A stretch of 64,000 nucleotides of DNA from Thiotrichales bacterium 19S3-11. Its GTDB lineage: Bacteria; Pseudomonadota; Gammaproteobacteria; Francisellales; Francisellaceae. Position 1 is the stretch's first letter. Every line of letters starts with the position of its first letter. Positions 29,006 to 40,813 of the stretch are shown piece after piece. A program made the position numbers and the translations under genes. Location of the stretch: contig JAKJJU010000009.1 of assembly GCA_021713295.1 (NCBI GenBank), positions 20,539 through 84,538 on the forward strand, given 5' to 3'. The notes under the pieces were generated by a model. It saw nothing but the letters and a program-made list of their open reading frames with translations, ran no database searches and was not told where the DNA came from.

Positions 29006-29809
29006 ATGCTCGTGAAACTAATCATCACACTCTTTCTGTCACTTTTCCTTAGTAACCTTACATTTTCAGATACAAAGCCAGTAACGACTTTACCGGTTAC
29101 AACAACCTACTGTCATGACTTATTAAAATACGGTAACCCAGCACATGCTAATTTATATTTATGTAGAATTGGTTATATTGTTGGTTATAACTATGAAACA
29201 AAACAACCTCGCTGGGTAGCTTATAAACTAACTAATTCATCTGTAAGTCAACACATCAAACGCCATGATCACTTTCAAGCTGACCCAGCTGTTCCTATTA
29301 AGTACAGAGCTGAATTATCAGATTATCATAATAATGGTTATGATCGTGGACATCTCGCACCTTATGCTGCTATGAGCTTTTCAAAAGAATCAGCTGAAGA
29401 GTCTTTCTATTTATCTAATATGTCTCCCCAAAAAGCAGGACTCAATCGTCAAGGCTGGGAGCAATTAGAAACAGATGTTCGATTTTGGGCCGGTTATAAA
29501 AAAGAAATATATATCTACACTGGGCCAATTTTTAAACATGTAAAATCACATAAATCTATCGGTAAAAATAAAATTCTAGTACCTGAGTACTTTTTTAAAA
29601 TTATTTATGCACCAAAAACGAATGAAGCAATCGCCTTTGTTATGCCAAATGCACATGTTAATAAAAAAGATGTTGCGAAATATAGAGTGTCTATCACAAA
29701 TATTGAACAAAGAACTGGATTACAGTTTTTAACTAGCTTACCAAAGGAACAAAGACAAAAACTAGTCAATAATGTATCTAAAATGTGGCGCACAAGTTAT
29801 CGGTCATAA
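29006..29809 (+). CDS. Secreted DNA/RNA non-specific endonuclease
   Basis: A 267-residue exported nuclease of the NUC1/Serratia nuclease type (beta-beta-alpha-metal fold). A signal peptide covers about residues 1-20. The active-site motif is YDRGHLAPYAAM with catalytic His in DRGH; the downstream YLSNMSPQKAGLNRQGWEQLE supplies the metal-binding Asn. It would degrade DNA and RNA in the periplasm or outside, for nutrition or trap escape. The ATG at 29006 has little room for a ribosome site; the GTG at 29012, eight bases after ATGGA, may be the true start. Confidence 0.92.
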   Translation: MLVKLIITLFLSLFLSNLTFSDTKPVTTLPVTTTYCHDLLKYGNPAHANLYLCRIGYIVGYNYETKQPRWVAYKLTNSSVSQHIKRHDHFQADPAVPIKYRAELSDYHNNGYDRGHLAPYAAMSFSKESAEESFYLSNMSPQKAGLNRQGWEQLETDVRFWAGYKKEIYIYTGPIFKHVKSHKSIGKNKILVPEYFFKIIYAPKTNEAIAFVMPNAHVNKKDVAKYRVSITNIEQRTGLQFLTSLPKEQRQKLVNNVSKMWRTSYRS

Positions 29810-29865
29810 GAACAAGTCGTTACAACTAGATATCCTGTACTATGAATTTGTTTAAAATTATAATC

Positions 29866-30930
29866 TCAATTAACTCTTGGATCTAGATTGCCAGTTGCAT
29901 AGCGTTCAAACATCACTTCAAGCGAGACAGGGTTGATTTTTGATGCCATGCCACTTGAGCCAAATGCCTCATAACGTGCTTTACAAATAGCACTCATGGC
30001 TTTTTTAGCTTCTAGATTATATTTACGTGGGTCGAACTCAGCGCGATTCGTTGCCATATAGCGTCGAATAGCACCTGTTGATGCCATTCTCAAATCAGTA
30101 TCAATATTAATTTTTCTAACGCCGTATTTTATCGCTTCTTGAATTTCTGCAACTGGAACACCATAAGTTTCACCCATATCACCGCCAAATTCATTGATTA
30201 CTTTCAACCAATCCTGCGGTACTGATGATGAGCCATGCATAACTAAGTGAGTATCAGGAATACGTTCGTGGATTGCTTTGACTTGATCAATTGCTAAAAT
30301 ATCACCTGTCGGAGGTCGACTGAATTTATAAGCACCATGGCTTGTACCAATTGCAATAGCCAATGCATCAACTTTTGTCGCTTTAACAAATTGTGCAGCT
30401 TCTTCAGGGTCTGTTAATAGCTGATCATGAGAAAGTTTACCGACAGCACCAACGCCATCTTCCTCACCTGCTTCTCCTGTCTCAAGCGAACCTAAACAGC
30501 CTAATTCTCCTTCAACTGAAACCCCACAAGCATGAGCCATTTCAACTGTTTTTAAGGTTACATTAACATTATAATCATAATCTGCTGGCGTTTTACCATC
30601 ATCTTTTAATGAGCCATCCATCATCACTGAAGAAAAGCCTAATTGTATCGATCTCTGACAAACTGAAGGGGATGTGCCATGATCCTGATGCATAACAACC
30701 GGGATATGAGGATATTCTGCTATCGCAGCAAGCACCAAATGACGAATAAAATTTGACCCTGCATATTTTCTTGCACCAGCTGATGCCTGTAATATTACTG
30801 GACTATCAACTTCATTGGCTGCTTCCATCACAGCCCTTATTTGTTCTAAATTGTTTACATTAAATGCAGGCAAACCGTAGTTATACTCTGCAGCATGATC
30901 TAATAGTTGTCTTAGTGAAACTAATGCCAT
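29866..30930 (-). CDS. fba: Class II fructose-bisphosphate aldolase
   Basis: Reversible cleavage of fructose 1,6-bisphosphate; zinc-dependent class II. 354 residues, the longer class IIB-like form that opens with [25 protein letters not shown]. The zinc/substrate motif [19 protein letters not shown]-like [17 protein letters not shown], the glycine loop [10 protein letters not shown] and the NIDTDLR stretch are present. It is the last gene of the gapA-pgk-pyk-fba run, 14 bases after pyk, with AGGAGAT before the ATG. The gene can serve glycolysis and gluconeogenesis. Confidence 0.96.
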   Translation of the reverse strand: MALVSLRQLLDHAAEYNYGLPAFNVNNLEQIRAVMEAANEVDSPVILQASAGARKYAGSNFIRHLVLAAIAEYPHIPVVMHQDHGTSPSVCQRSIQLGFSSVMMDGSLKDDGKTPADYDYNVNVTLKTVEMAHACGVSVEGELGCLGSLETGEAGEEDGVGAVGKLSHDQLLTDPEEAAQFVKATKVDALAIAIGTSHGAYKFSRPPTGDILAIDQVKAIHERIPDTHLVMHGSSSVPQDWLKVINEFGGDMGETYGVPVAEIQEAIKYGVRKINIDTDLRMASTGAIRRYMATNRAEFDPRKYNLEAKKAMSAICKARYEAFGSSGMASKINPVSLEVMFERYATGNLDPRVN

Positions 30931-30944
30931 TTTTAAAATCTCCT

Positions 30945-32384
30945 TTACACCACATTACCAACTTGTACAACTTTAATTTTATTTGTACCACCATGTAACC
31001 CCATATGGTCACCTGAAGTTAAAATAACCCAATCTCCTTCCTGAACAACACCTCGTTTAACTAACTCTTCAACAGCGGAGCGGTTAACATAAAACCTAGG
31101 CATGCGCGTTGAATCAAACTGAATTGGCTCGACACCTCTAAATAAAGTCATACGACCTTTTGTATCTTTATTACGCGTCAAACCGTAAATGGGTAATTTT
31201 GTATTTAAGCGAGACATCCAACGTGTACTTGCCCCTGATTCCGTTAAAGAAACAATGGCTTTAACACTAATATGATTAGCCAAATAAACAGCTGCCATTG
31301 CAACAGCTGTATCAACACGCTCATATTGGCGCTCGATATTCATTTTTTTAACAATACTAACCAAATCACTCTTTTCAGCTGCTTCACAGGTTCTGCTCAT
31401 TTGTTGGATAGTTTCAACTGGATAGTCACCTGCTGCTGTTTCAGCAGAAAGCATAACGACATCTGTACCATCCAAAACTGCATTTGCCACATCAGAGACC
31501 TCTGCTCTTGTTGGCGTTGGACAACTGATCATAGACTCCATCATCTGAGTTGCAGTAATTGCAATCTTATCCTTCTCGCGTGTTTTTTCAATAATCATTT
31601 TTTGGATTGCTGGTACATTTTCCTGACCCACTTCAACAGCCAAATCACCTCTTGCAATCATAACTGCATCTGAGGCATCAATAATTTCATCAATATTAGT
31701 TACTGCTTCAACTCGTTCTATTTTTGAAACCAATGAAGCATACTCCCAACCCGCTTCTTTAATCAGCGTTCTTGCTTCATCCATGTCTTTGCCATCACGA
31801 GGAAATGAAACAGCTAAGTAATCAACTTCTAATTCAGCCGCTAGTATAATATCTTCTTTATCTTTTTCTGTTAGTGCTGGTGCAGTTAAACCACCACCTT
31901 GTTTATTAATCCCTTTATTATTAGATAAAATACCACCCACAGTAACCTCAGTTAATACCTTATTACCATTAACACTTTTAACCGTAAGTACAACCTTACC
32001 ATCATCTAGTAATAAGACATCACCTTTTTTTACATCTTGTGGTAATGCTTTATAATCAATACCAACTGACTTAGCATCACCTGAGTCAACTGATTGATCA
32101 GCATCTAAAGTAAATTCAGCTCCTTTTTCAAGTAAGACTTTCTTATCTTTAAATTTAGAAACTCTAATTTTTGGGCCTTGCAAATCGCCTAAAATACCAA
32201 TCGTTACGCCCATTTTTTTAGCGACTTTACGAATTAATTTAATGCGTTGTCGATGATCATCAGCACTACCATGAGAAAAATTACAACGAACCGCATTCAA
32301 ACCTGCTTTAATCATTTTAGATAAGACTTCTTCTGACTCGCTTGCAGGGCCAATTGTTGCCAAAACTTTTGTTCGCTTGATCAT
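30945..32384 (-). CDS. pyk: Pyruvate kinase
   Basis: Converts PEP and ADP to pyruvate and ATP. The 479 residues cover the normal A, B and C domains. [27 protein letters not shown], the active-site [10 protein letters not shown] and [41 protein letters not shown] are conserved. Its start overlaps the pgk stop by four bases (ATGA), so the two are translationally coupled. Confidence 0.97.
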   Translation of the reverse strand: MIKRTKVLATIGPASESEEVLSKMIKAGLNAVRCNFSHGSADDHRQRIKLIRKVAKKMGVTIGILGDLQGPKIRVSKFKDKKVLLEKGAEFTLDADQSVDSGDAKSVGIDYKALPQDVKKGDVLLLDDGKVVLTVKSVNGNKVLTEVTVGGILSNNKGINKQGGGLTAPALTEKDKEDIILAAELEVDYLAVSFPRDGKDMDEARTLIKEAGWEYASLVSKIERVEAVTNIDEIIDASDAVMIARGDLAVEVGQENVPAIQKMIIEKTREKDKIAITATQMMESMISCPTPTRAEVSDVANAVLDGTDVVMLSAETAAGDYPVETIQQMSRTCEAAEKSDLVSIVKKMNIERQYERVDTAVAMAAVYLANHISVKAIVSLTESGASTRWMSRLNTKLPIYGLTRNKDTKGRMTLFRGVEPIQFDSTRMPRFYVNRSAVEELVKRGVVQEGDWVILTSGDHMGLHGGTNKIKVVQVGNVV

Positions 32385-33574
32385 ACATTCACCTTATTTT
32401 TCGCTCTTCTTTCGAGTATTTCAATTGCAGGCAATACGTTACCTTCTAAGAACTCTAGAAATGCGCCACCTGCTGTTGAGATATATGAAATTTTATCTTC
32501 TATAGCAAACTTTTCAATTGCTGCTATAGTATCGCCCCCTCCAGCAACTGAAAATGCACTAGAGTCAGCAATTGCATTTGCCAAAGCTTTTGTACCTTCT
32601 GAAAAATTATCAAACTCGAACACGCCGACAGGGCCATTCCACAAAATAGTTCCCGCTTGGGCTAGAATGTGTTCAAGCTCTGTTTCAAAACTTGGGCCAA
32701 CATCTAAAATCATATCCGTTGGTTTAATCTCCGATAATGCTTTAACCATTGCTGGTGCTGTTTCAGAAAACTCTTTTGCAACTCTAACATCGCTAGGTAA
32801 TGGTAAATCACCTCCTCGACTATTAATATCAGATAAAATCTCATTTGCCTGATCAACTAAGTCAGGTTCATATAATGATGCACCAACCTCATTACCCGTT
32901 GCTGCTAAAAATGTATTAGCTATACCACCCCCAACAATTAACTGATCCACTTGTTGTGCTAAGTTTTTTAAGACCGTTAACTTAGTTGTGACTTTTGAGC
33001 CTCCTACAATCGCTACCAATGGGCGCTTAGGGTTACTTAGTGCTTTTGATAAAGCATCAACTTCATTAGCTAGTAGTATTCCTGCACAAGCTACAGGCGA
33101 AAATTCAGCTACACCATAAGTTGATGATTGAGCTCTATGAGCAGTTGCAAAGGCATCCATAACAAAAATATCACAATTGTGTGCTAATTTTTTTGCCAAC
33201 TGCTGATCATTTTTCTTTTCACCAACATTGAAACGTACATTTTCAAATAGCACAACTTCACCATCATTAACAGAAACTGTTTCCGTTAAGTAATCCTTAA
33301 TTAAGCGTACTGGCTGTTCTAATAATTCACTTAAACGCTTTGCAACTGGTTCTAATGAATACGTCTCATCATAGACACCTTCCTCTGGCCTACCTAAATG
33401 TGACATAAGCATAACTTTAGCATTTTGTTCCAAAGCTAATTTAATTGTAGGTAGCGCTGCTTTAATCCTAATATCACTAACAACACGACCATCTTTCACT
33501 GGCACATTAAAATCAACCCGAATCAAAACACGCTGACCGCTTAAGTCTAAATCTGTTACTTTTAAAATATCCAT
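32381..33574 (-). CDS. pgk: Phosphoglycerate kinase
   Basis: Transfers phosphate from 1,3-bisphosphoglycerate to ADP. 397 residues, typical length. [15 protein letters not shown] at the N-terminus, [33 protein letters not shown] and [11 protein letters not shown] are the classic motifs. A hairpin terminator lies in the 58-base gap to gapA, so pgk-pyk-fba are probably expressed at a lower level than gapA or from a partial read-through. Confidence 0.97.
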   Translation of the reverse strand: MDILKVTDLDLSGQRVLIRVDFNVPVKDGRVVSDIRIKAALPTIKLALEQNAKVMLMSHLGRPEEGVYDETYSLEPVAKRLSELLEQPVRLIKDYLTETVSVNDGEVVLFENVRFNVGEKKNDQQLAKKLAHNCDIFVMDAFATAHRAQSSTYGVAEFSPVACAGILLANEVDALSKALSNPKRPLVAIVGGSKVTTKLTVLKNLAQQVDQLIVGGGIANTFLAATGNEVGASLYEPDLVDQANEILSDINSRGGDLPLPSDVRVAKEFSETAPAMVKALSEIKPTDMILDVGPSFETELEHILAQAGTILWNGPVGVFEFDNFSEGTKALANAIADSSAFSVAGGGDTIAAIEKFAIEDKISYISTAGGAFLEFLEGNVLPAIEILERRAKNKVNV

Positions 33575-33596
33575 CTTGTATGACCCTTAAATGAAA

Positions 33597-33617
33597 AAGG
33601 CATGATGATCATGCCTT
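33597..33617 (-). terminator. Intrinsic terminator between gapA and pgk
   Basis: On the minus strand: perfect 9-bp arms AAGGCATGA/TCATGCCTT around a three-base loop, followed at once by TTTCATTT, giving an uninterrupted run of T with the end of the stem. It stands inside an otherwise continuous operon, 16 bases after the gapA stop. Confidence 0.75.
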
Positions 33618-33632
33618 AGATTATAATTTTTA

Positions 33633-34646
33633 TTAATTTGCCGCCATCCAAACTTTGGTTGTTCTAAGCATTTGATTAGAAAAGCCCCACTCATTATCAT
33701 ACCAAGAAATGACTTTGACTAATTTTCCTTGTACTCGTGTTTGTGTAGCATCAAACACTGAAGGGCGTGGATCATGATTATAATCTATTGATACTAAAGG
33801 TTCATCGCTATAACCTAATATTCCTTGTAGTGGTCCTCTCTGAGAAGCCTCTTTCATAATGCGATTAATTTCATCAACTGAAACTTCATAATTAGCATTA
33901 AACGTTAAGTCAACTACTGATACATTCGGTGATGGAATACGCATTGCAAAACCGTCTAGTTTGCCATTTAATTCAGGTAATACCAAACCAACTGCAGCTG
34001 CTGCACCGGTTTTAGATGGAATAATTGAAACGGCAGCTGCTCTTGCACGGCGCAAATCTTTATGTAGCGCATCAACAGTATTTTGATCATTTGTATACGC
34101 ATGCACGGTTGTCATTAGACCATTAACAATCCCAACGGCTTCATTTAATACTTTTGCAATTGGTGCTAAGCAGTTTGTTGTACATGAAGCATTAGATACT
34201 ACAGTATCGGATGCTTTTAAAATTGAATGATTAACACCATAAACAACCGTTGCATCAACATCATTACCACCAGGTGCAGAAATTAATACTTTTTTAGCCC
34301 CTGCAGTTAGATGAGCGGATGCTTTCTCTTTTGAAGTAAATATCCCTGTACATTCATAAACCATATCAACGTTTAATTCGCCCCACGGTAAATCAGCAGG
34401 ATTTCTCTCTGATAATAATTTAATACGGTCACCATTCACAACCATATCATCACCATCTAGCGATACATCAGCATTAAAACGACCATGTACTGAATCATAC
34501 TTAGTTAAATGAACATTAGCTTCTTTAGCACCTAAATCATTAATTGCAACAATTTCTATATCTGACTTATGTTCGCCTTCATAAAGCGCACGCAAAACTA
34601 GACGACCAATTCGACCATAACCGTTAATTGCTATACGAATACTCAT
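33633..34646 (-). CDS. gapA: Glyceraldehyde-3-phosphate dehydrogenase
   Basis: NAD-dependent oxidation and phosphorylation of glyceraldehyde 3-phosphate. I start at the ATG at 34646, preceded by GGAGGATTTATATA; an upstream in-frame ATG at 34676 lacks a ribosome site. The 337-residue protein begins [19 protein letters not shown] and has the catalytic Cys in [12 protein letters not shown], then HAYTNDQ and [12 protein letters not shown]. It is the first gene of the lower-glycolysis run; a terminator follows it. Confidence 0.97.
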   Translation of the reverse strand: MSIRIAINGYGRIGRLVLRALYEGEHKSDIEIVAINDLGAKEANVHLTKYDSVHGRFNADVSLDGDDMVVNGDRIKLLSERNPADLPWGELNVDMVYECTGIFTSKEKASAHLTAGAKKVLISAPGGNDVDATVVYGVNHSILKASDTVVSNASCTTNCLAPIAKVLNEAVGIVNGLMTTVHAYTNDQNTVDALHKDLRRARAAAVSIIPSKTGAAAAVGLVLPELNGKLDGFAMRIPSPNVSVVDLTFNANYEVSVDEINRIMKEASQRGPLQGILGYSDEPLVSIDYNHDPRPSVFDATQTRVQGKLVKVISWYDNEWGFSNQMLRTTKVWMAAN

Positions 34647-34833
34647 TATATAAATCCTCCATTTTAGATTTGTCATTGGTCTTATTAAAAAACAACCATG
34701 ACATGATACTTAACAATTTGAATTAGATTTTCCTCAATACAATACTGCTTTTAACCGTAACAGTAAAGATTTAACGAGCAATTAAATAAGATTGATTAGT
34801 TAAATTTAGAACCTATAAATATTTCCATATTTT

Positions 34834-35544
34834 TTAAAAAACATTAATATAGCTAGATGACTTCTCATTCTTTTGATTAGCCCAGCCGCATTGCCCTTGT
34901 TTGGGATCAACTTGCTGACAAGCAAATATTAGATTACCCGTTGTAAACATCGCTCCAACATCATTCTGACTGCAATAGATTCCTTCATTAAGCTTAAATG
35001 TACAGTAAGTAGCCGTAGCTGTAAAACTTATCTTATAGGTATCATTACCTGTAATCTTAATTTTTGTATTATCACTTTGGAGTAATCCATTTTTAGAAAC
35101 ACTAGCTTTGCCCAAACCTATAACTTTAATTTTTGCTTTAGCTCCATCTTGACAAGCAATAAATGAAACCGTTGGTGCTGAACCCGTCCATTTTTTTGAA
35201 TGACTAAAGTCATATCCATCGACATTCCTTGCATCATAATAATAAGTGCAAATAGGAATTCCTGTATACTTGGAATGAATCCAAACAGTTGCTGCATCAC
35301 CATAACTATCAGTGACCGTAATCGTTGTCTCCCAGCGCTCACCAATATTATAGCTTCCTCCAGACTCTAGGCTAAAAGATTTGCTTGAATAACTGCCAGA
35401 GTAAGTTGTTTTAAAATCAACCGGCCATGGACAGTAATTTTTTGCATTAAATTTAACACTGGCATTACAAGAAGCATACACACTTAACGGCATATACAAA
35501 ATTAAACACGTCACTGCAAATAATAACTTACAAAATCGGCTCAT
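34834..35544 (-). CDS. Secreted cysteine-rich protein linking two local families
   Basis: Unknown function. 236 residues with signal peptide (about 1-24, ending VYA). The N-terminal half (KNYCPWPVDFKT, TVWIHSK, WTGSAPTVSFIAC) matches the N-terminal module of the GDSL hydrolase at 46149-47600 (NRCFYPVTFSM, TVWLHDD, WEGTPTVTVTTC). The C-terminal half (YCTF, IYCSQ, LIFACQQVDPKQGQCGW) matches the C-terminal module of the three paralogues at 25.7-28.7 kb. It lies between gapA and the POT transporter, inside what is otherwise a tkt-gapA-pgk-pyk-fba cluster. Confidence 0.75.
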   Translation of the reverse strand: MSRFCKLLFAVTCLILYMPLSVYASCNASVKFNAKNYCPWPVDFKTTYSGSYSSKSFSLESGGSYNIGERWETTITVTDSYGDAATVWIHSKYTGIPICTYYYDARNVDGYDFSHSKKWTGSAPTVSFIACQDGAKAKIKVIGLGKASVSKNGLLQSDNTKIKITGNDTYKISFTATATYCTFKLNEGIYCSQNDVGAMFTTGNLIFACQQVDPKQGQCGWANQKNEKSSSYINVF

Positions 35545-35620
35545 ACTATCAACAAACTTAACTGATTATACTATATAAGTATGGTAGTTATATTAGTTTA
35601 GTCAATATTTTTAAGTTATA

Positions 35621-37099
35621 TTAACCAGCAACCACCTGATCTGAAGTCGTAGTAATATTCTTTGATGTCATCAAAGTTTTCAACCATTTACTAATAACAT
35701 AATAAAAAACTGCAACAACTAATGATATAACCGTTAATATAATAAATGTCTTCATGTACATAGGATTTGTACGTAGAGCCGATGCATCGGTTAAGGTATC
35801 AACATTGCCAATAATTGCATTTGAAATAGGCCCTGATAAATTTATCCCCATTGCAACATTTAAAAACAAATAACCTGTAAATAAACCTTGATGTTTTGGT
35901 TTTCCTAATTCACCCGGCAGTGAATAATTAGTCGAATTAACTCTAATTTCAGATGCCGCAGTAATAAATAACAATAACGCTGGGAATATTAACTGGACTG
36001 TTCCATTTTTATCAGCAAAGTAAATACCAATTGGTATCATCATAAATGCGATAGCCATAATACCCAAACCACCAGCGATTGTTTTTTCTGAGCGCTGAAT
36101 TTGATTTTTAGATCGTTGTTTTTGCAGTGCAATTGCAAAAAACAAGCCAAATATGATTACTCCTAATGACTCGAACATATTGACTGTACTTTGCTCAAAG
36201 TGGAAACCAAAAATACTTAAATTTGTATTATATTTAACAAAATTGGCAATACCTGTAGATTGAAGTCCTTGCACGAAAGCAAAAATCATAGACGTTGCTG
36301 AAAGTATTAAGTAAGCAATAATTTTATTACGATAGTCTGCTTCAGATGAAAATGCCATCAAAATCATAAAGATCAATATAAGCGCAAAGGCAATATAAAT
36401 TAATGCTGCGCCAATATTAGCATGATGCATTAAAAAGACCGAAATAATAAAACAAACAACCATGACTAATGGGGCACTAACCCAACGCAAGATGTTTTTA
36501 CTAAAGTGTGTCGCATAATAAGTCATTTTGTCGTTAACGTAACGCCAAGCTAATGCTAAAAATACAGCACAAATGACAAGACATACTGCAGCAGTATAAA
36601 ACGCTGAGCTGTATTCATTATAACTTTGGAAATATCCACCAATAATAAAACCAATAATAAAACCTAAATTCATACAACTATAATTAATTGAAAATGCAAT
36701 GCGTCGCCGCTCATCGTTCTGTTTAAACAATTGAATTAACATCATATTAACACAGCTTACGTTAAGGCCACTACCCGTTAAAAATAATGCCATGCCACCT
36801 AATATAATATTGGTATCATCCATTGCTATGCCAATAAGACCAAAAATTTGCAGCATTAAACTCATTGTAAATAAACCACGAAAGCTCATCATGCTTCCGC
36901 CTAGTGAACCACCTAAAAAGTGTAAAAGAAAATTTAACGCAAAAAAGCTAGCAACTAAGATATTAACTTCATCAACTGGCATGCCTCTCGATTGTAAATA
37001 TAGATTTAATGTCCCTAAAAGAACAGCAAATCCAACCGTTGAAAATGTTTGAACTGCATTAATATATAATACGCCCTTCGGCATAAAACGTTCACTCAT
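35621..37099 (-). CDS. POT-family peptide transporter (MFS)
   Basis: A 492-residue inner-membrane protein with about 12-14 hydrophobic helices. The N-terminal half contains RRRIAFSINYSCMNLGFIIGFIIGGY, like the F-x-I-N-Y/N-G signature of proton-dependent oligopeptide transporters, and the overall length fits. Substrates would be di/tripeptides or similar compounds; Francisella-like bacteria carry many POT paralogues, which is family knowledge and not shown here. GGAGA precedes the ATG. The ExxERF motif of classical members is not evident (MSERFMPKG may be its remnant). Confidence 0.75.
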   Translation of the reverse strand: MSERFMPKGVLYINAVQTFSTVGFAVLLGTLNLYLQSRGMPVDEVNILVASFFALNFLLHFLGGSLGGSMMSFRGLFTMSLMLQIFGLIGIAMDDTNIILGGMALFLTGSGLNVSCVNMMLIQLFKQNDERRRIAFSINYSCMNLGFIIGFIIGGYFQSYNEYSSAFYTAAVCLVICAVFLALAWRYVNDKMTYYATHFSKNILRWVSAPLVMVVCFIISVFLMHHANIGAALIYIAFALILIFMILMAFSSEADYRNKIIAYLILSATSMIFAFVQGLQSTGIANFVKYNTNLSIFGFHFEQSTVNMFESLGVIIFGLFFAIALQKQRSKNQIQRSEKTIAGGLGIMAIAFMMIPIGIYFADKNGTVQLIFPALLLFITAASEIRVNSTNYSLPGELGKPKHQGLFTGYLFLNVAMGINLSGPISNAIIGNVDTLTDASALRTNPMYMKTFIILTVISLVVAVFYYVISKWLKTLMTSKNITTTSDQVVAG

Positions 37100-37198
37100 T
37101 CAATTGTCTCCATGAAAATATTTTAACTATTTAATATACAAGGCTATATTTCATTAAAATTAATGATCAGTCAATCAAAATTAAAGAAAATAGAAAAT

Positions 37199-39226
37199 TT
37201 AGACACTCGCGCTTAATGATGATTTACTAGATTTTAATACCTCATAAGCTGATTGTGTAATATGCTCTACAGTGAAACCAAATTCTTTAAATAAGGCACT
37301 TGCAGGTGCAGACTCACCAAAAGAATGCATGCCAATAACCTTATCGGTTTTACCAACGATGCCATACCAACTTTCAACCACACCAGCTTCAATTGCAACG
37401 ATAGGTACGCCTTCAGAAAATACGTCATCTTGATAGTTTTGAGGTTGTCTTTTAAAAATATCCATACATGGCATTGAGACAACACGTACATTTAAGCCTT
37501 CATTGGTTAACTGTTTTTGTGCTTCTAAAGCTAAGACAATTTCTGAGCCGCTTGCAGCAAGGATAACATCTGGCTTATGATGGTTACCTCGTAAGATATA
37601 ACCACCTTTACGTATTTTTTCAGCATCGGTTAGCTGCTCAATAACAGCTGGTAAATTATGGCGCGATAATGACAAAACTGACGGCGTATTATTCGATTCA
37701 ATAGCAACCTGCCAAGCTACTGCTGTTTCAAATACATCTGCAGGACGCCATACATTTAAATTCGGAATCACTCTTAATGAAGCTAGTTGTTCAATTGGTT
37801 GATGTGTCGGACCATCTTCACCTAATCCAATTGAATCATGTGTCATTACATAAATAACGGCTTGCTTCATCAAAGCACTCATACGAATTGCATTTCTGGC
37901 ATAGTCCGTAAATACTAAAAATGTACCGCCGTATGGACGAAAACCACCATGTAATAGTATACCATTCATAATAGCACTCATGCCAAACTCACGTACACCA
38001 TAGGAAATATAATTACCACTAAAGTCATCATGAGTAATTAATTTTGAATCCTTATGATTTGTTAAATTTGAACCTGTTAAATCGGCAGAACCGCCCAACA
38101 ACTCTGGCATAACAGAACCTAAATGATCAAGTGCCATTTGGGATGCTTTACGAGTTGCAACCGTTTGAGGTTTTTGAATAACCTCAGCTAGCCATTCACG
38201 ACAAAAGTTTTGCCAGTCTTTAGGTAAATCACCTGAAAGTTGACGATTAAATTCCATCGCATCATTAGGATATTCATTAACAAATCGTTGGTAGGTTTGA
38301 TCCCATTTAGCTTGCTTTTGTTTGCCTTTCTCTTTTTGATCCCATGCTTGATAAATTTCACTTGGAATTTCAAATGGCGCATAATGCCAATCTAGTTTTT
38401 CTCTAACCAGTTTTATCTCATCATCACCTAATGGTGCCCCATGCGATGATTCTTTGCCTGCTTTATTTGGCGAACCAAAACCAATGGTTGTTCGAGCACA
38501 AATCAGTGTTGGTCGCGTTAAATCAGTTTTCGCTTGATTAATCGCTTCAGTGATTGATTGTGGGTTATGCCCATCAACATCAGAAATCACTTGCCAACCA
38601 TAAGCACTAAATCGCTCCGGTACACTCTCACTAAACCAATCTTTAACTTCACCATCAATTGAAATGCCATTATCATCCCAAAATGCGATTAATTTACCCA
38701 AACCTAAAGTACCAGCGAGTGAACAAACTTCATGTGAAATACCTTCCATCAAACAACCATCGCCCATAAATACATAAGTAAAATGATCGATTAGATCTAA
38801 GTTGGGTTTATTAAAACGTACACTTAGCACTTTTTCAGCAATAGCCATACCAACTGCATTAGCAAGCCCTTGCCCCAAAGGGCCTGTTGTTGTTTCAACA
38901 CCCGCTGTATAACCATACTCGGGATGACCTGGTGTTTTTGAATGTAATTGACGAAAATTTTCGATTTCAGTTATGGGTAAATCGTAACCGGTTAAGTGTA
39001 AAAGTGAATACAACAACATTGAACCATGACCATTTGATAATACAAAACGATCGCGATTAATCCATTTTGGATCGGTTGGATTATGATTTAAAAAATCTCT
39101 CCATAATACTTCAGCGATATCAGCCATACCCATTGGCATCCCAGGATGTCCTGACTTGGCTTTTTGAACGGCATCTGCACTTAACATACGAATTGCATTA
39201 GCTAATACATTTTTTGAAACTGTCAT
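37199..39226 (-). CDS. tkt: Transketolase
   Basis: TPP enzyme of the non-oxidative pentose phosphate pathway. 675 residues from ATG 39226; a TTG six bases upstream is an unlikely alternative. [40 protein letters not shown], the TPP motif [14 protein letters not shown], and [20 protein letters not shown] are conserved. It heads the carbon-metabolism cluster but is separated from gapA by two accessory genes. Confidence 0.97.
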   Translation of the reverse strand: MTVSKNVLANAIRMLSADAVQKAKSGHPGMPMGMADIAEVLWRDFLNHNPTDPKWINRDRFVLSNGHGSMLLYSLLHLTGYDLPITEIENFRQLHSKTPGHPEYGYTAGVETTTGPLGQGLANAVGMAIAEKVLSVRFNKPNLDLIDHFTYVFMGDGCLMEGISHEVCSLAGTLGLGKLIAFWDDNGISIDGEVKDWFSESVPERFSAYGWQVISDVDGHNPQSITEAINQAKTDLTRPTLICARTTIGFGSPNKAGKESSHGAPLGDDEIKLVREKLDWHYAPFEIPSEIYQAWDQKEKGKQKQAKWDQTYQRFVNEYPNDAMEFNRQLSGDLPKDWQNFCREWLAEVIQKPQTVATRKASQMALDHLGSVMPELLGGSADLTGSNLTNHKDSKLITHDDFSGNYISYGVREFGMSAIMNGILLHGGFRPYGGTFLVFTDYARNAIRMSALMKQAVIYVMTHDSIGLGEDGPTHQPIEQLASLRVIPNLNVWRPADVFETAVAWQVAIESNNTPSVLSLSRHNLPAVIEQLTDAEKIRKGGYILRGNHHKPDVILAASGSEIVLALEAQKQLTNEGLNVRVVSMPCMDIFKRQPQNYQDDVFSEGVPIVAIEAGVVESWYGIVGKTDKVIGMHSFGESAPASALFKEFGFTVEHITQSAYEVLKSSKSSLSASV

Positions 39227-39341
39227 GATCAATATTCCATGAATTAAAAATTAAAATAGTGAAACCATTCTAACATTATGCAATTAAAATCGTATAGTTT
39301 TTATTTATCTCGCCGAATAAATGGCTTAGTTATTGAACTTT

Positions 39342-40160
39342 TTAGATCTTATTCAAAATACGATCAAGCAATTTAGTGGGTAATATACTTTTAAGAAACT
39401 TAGCTAAGCGAGTAAATTTTGTAATACTATATCTAGGAGCTGGTTTATTTACCTTAAGAATTTTTTCAACAACTCTAGCAACTGCAATCGCTTCCTTATT
39501 AAAGGGTACTTTTTTATGTTTACCAGCAATAAGTTTCTCATACTGTTGAATGTAAGAAGAACCTTCTATTTCTATATTTTTTATTGTTTTCATAGAATTT
39601 GCTCTGATATTACTCGTTACTGGACCTGTATTTAAAATAGTCATATAAATATTTGACCCATTTAATTCCTGCCTCATCGTATCAACCATACCCTCTAATG
39701 CATATTTACTGGCATTATATGCACCTCGATATTTAAGCGAGATCAACCCTAAAACAGAACCATGTTGAATAATCTTACCATAACCTTGCTTTCTCATAAC
39801 TTTTAAGGCTATTCGTGTTATATTATGAACAGCAAAAAAATTAGTCTCAAATTGCTCTTTTAAATACCTTGTTGGAATATCTTCAAGGGCACCTGCTTGA
39901 GCAAAACCTGCATTATTAAATACAACATCTAATTTATTGTTTGTTTTTTTTAAAATATCGTTAAATGCATTCACAATCTGTTCTTGATTATTCACATCAA
40001 TCAAATAAACATCAAAGCCCTCATTTTTTAGCTTTTCAAGATCATCTGGCGCACGCACCGATGCAAATACCTGATGCCCCTTTGATTTCAAATAGTTTGC
40101 ACAAGCATAACCAATGCCACCATGTGAACAGCCTGTAATTAAAATGGTTTGTTTTTTCAT
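39342..40160 (-). CDS. Short-chain dehydrogenase/reductase
   Basis: A 272-residue SDR. The cofactor turn TGCSHGGIGYA (residues 8-18), VFNNAGFAQAG and the catalytic YNASK with upstream Ser (HGSVLGL) are present, so it should be an active NAD(P)-dependent oxidoreductase. The classical acidic or basic determinant after the second strand is SVRAPD, which hints at NADPH. The extended C-terminal part resembles membrane-associated retinol/steroid-like SDRs. The substrate is unknown and no partner gene adjoins it. Confidence 0.88.
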   Translation of the reverse strand: MKKQTILITGCSHGGIGYACANYLKSKGHQVFASVRAPDDLEKLKNEGFDVYLIDVNNQEQIVNAFNDILKKTNNKLDVVFNNAGFAQAGALEDIPTRYLKEQFETNFFAVHNITRIALKVMRKQGYGKIIQHGSVLGLISLKYRGAYNASKYALEGMVDTMRQELNGSNIYMTILNTGPVTSNIRANSMKTIKNIEIEGSSYIQQYEKLIAGKHKKVPFNKEAIAVARVVEKILKVNKPAPRYSITKFTRLAKFLKSILPTKLLDRILNKI

Positions 40161-40378
40161 TTAGTGATTCCTAATTATTTTGATACTCAAAGGATGAGTT
40201 AAAAATTCAAGAATAATCATATTTAATATTAATATGAGACTCAAGCAGTTTAATTTTAAAAAATTTTATGCTGCTGAAAATAGTTACTTAAATTATCTAT
40301 CTACAATAGAATTAACTAGTATAAACTACCTAAGAGCAAGTTTAATATTACAAACGTTATAAAATTAAAAGGATTGTT

Positions 40379-40813
40379 ATGAATAAACTCTTTACCTATA
40401 CTAGCTTATATTGTCTTAGTTTACTTCTTGCTAGCCCACACATTTCTTTTGCTGATGATTCAAACTGTCAAGAACTTAAGACTAAAGAGTTTTCTATTGA
40501 TCTATCGGCTGGTCAAACTAAATGCGTAGCTTTTCCAAAACGAATCAATACCGTATCTTGTTCTGTAACCAAATTAAACCCACCTAAAACTGAAGTTAAT
40601 AAACTATCTATTGAAATTACACAATACTATATAGGTGAAATGGCGGGCATGAGTACTTACTCACAAATGATTAAAAAGGTAGGCCAAAAATTTGAATTTG
40701 CAGGCTCAAACTCACCCGATACGATGCAGGTAGACTTTGACTTTGAATCTCAATCAGCATCTAAAATCAAATTGATTGGTTTATCTTGTAAGTACACTAC
40801 CTTCAGATTTTAA
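40379..40813 (+). CDS. Small secreted protein of unknown function
   Basis: 144 residues with a signal peptide (1-25, ending SFA) and four cysteines in the mature chain. I do not recognise the family. It has an AAAGGATTGTT ribosome site. It converges with the first caspase-like gene with only eight bases between stops. Its last five codons (TTFRF) recur at 42170-42187 as part of the duplicated block, showing that this gene stood next to the ancestor of the duplicated gene when the copy was made. Confidence 0.6.
   Translation: MNKLFTYTSLYCLSLLLASPHISFADDSNCQELKTKEFSIDLSAGQTKCVAFPKRINTVSCSVTKLNPPKTEVNKLSIEITQYYIGEMAGMSTYSQMIKKVGQKFEFAGSNSPDTMQVDFDFESQSASKIKLIGLSCKYTTFRF

Noticed and set aside
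31272..31673. 133-codon plus-strand frame opposite pyk
   Set aside because: Cys/His/Asn-rich translation typical of a reverse-complement shadow of a conserved gene.
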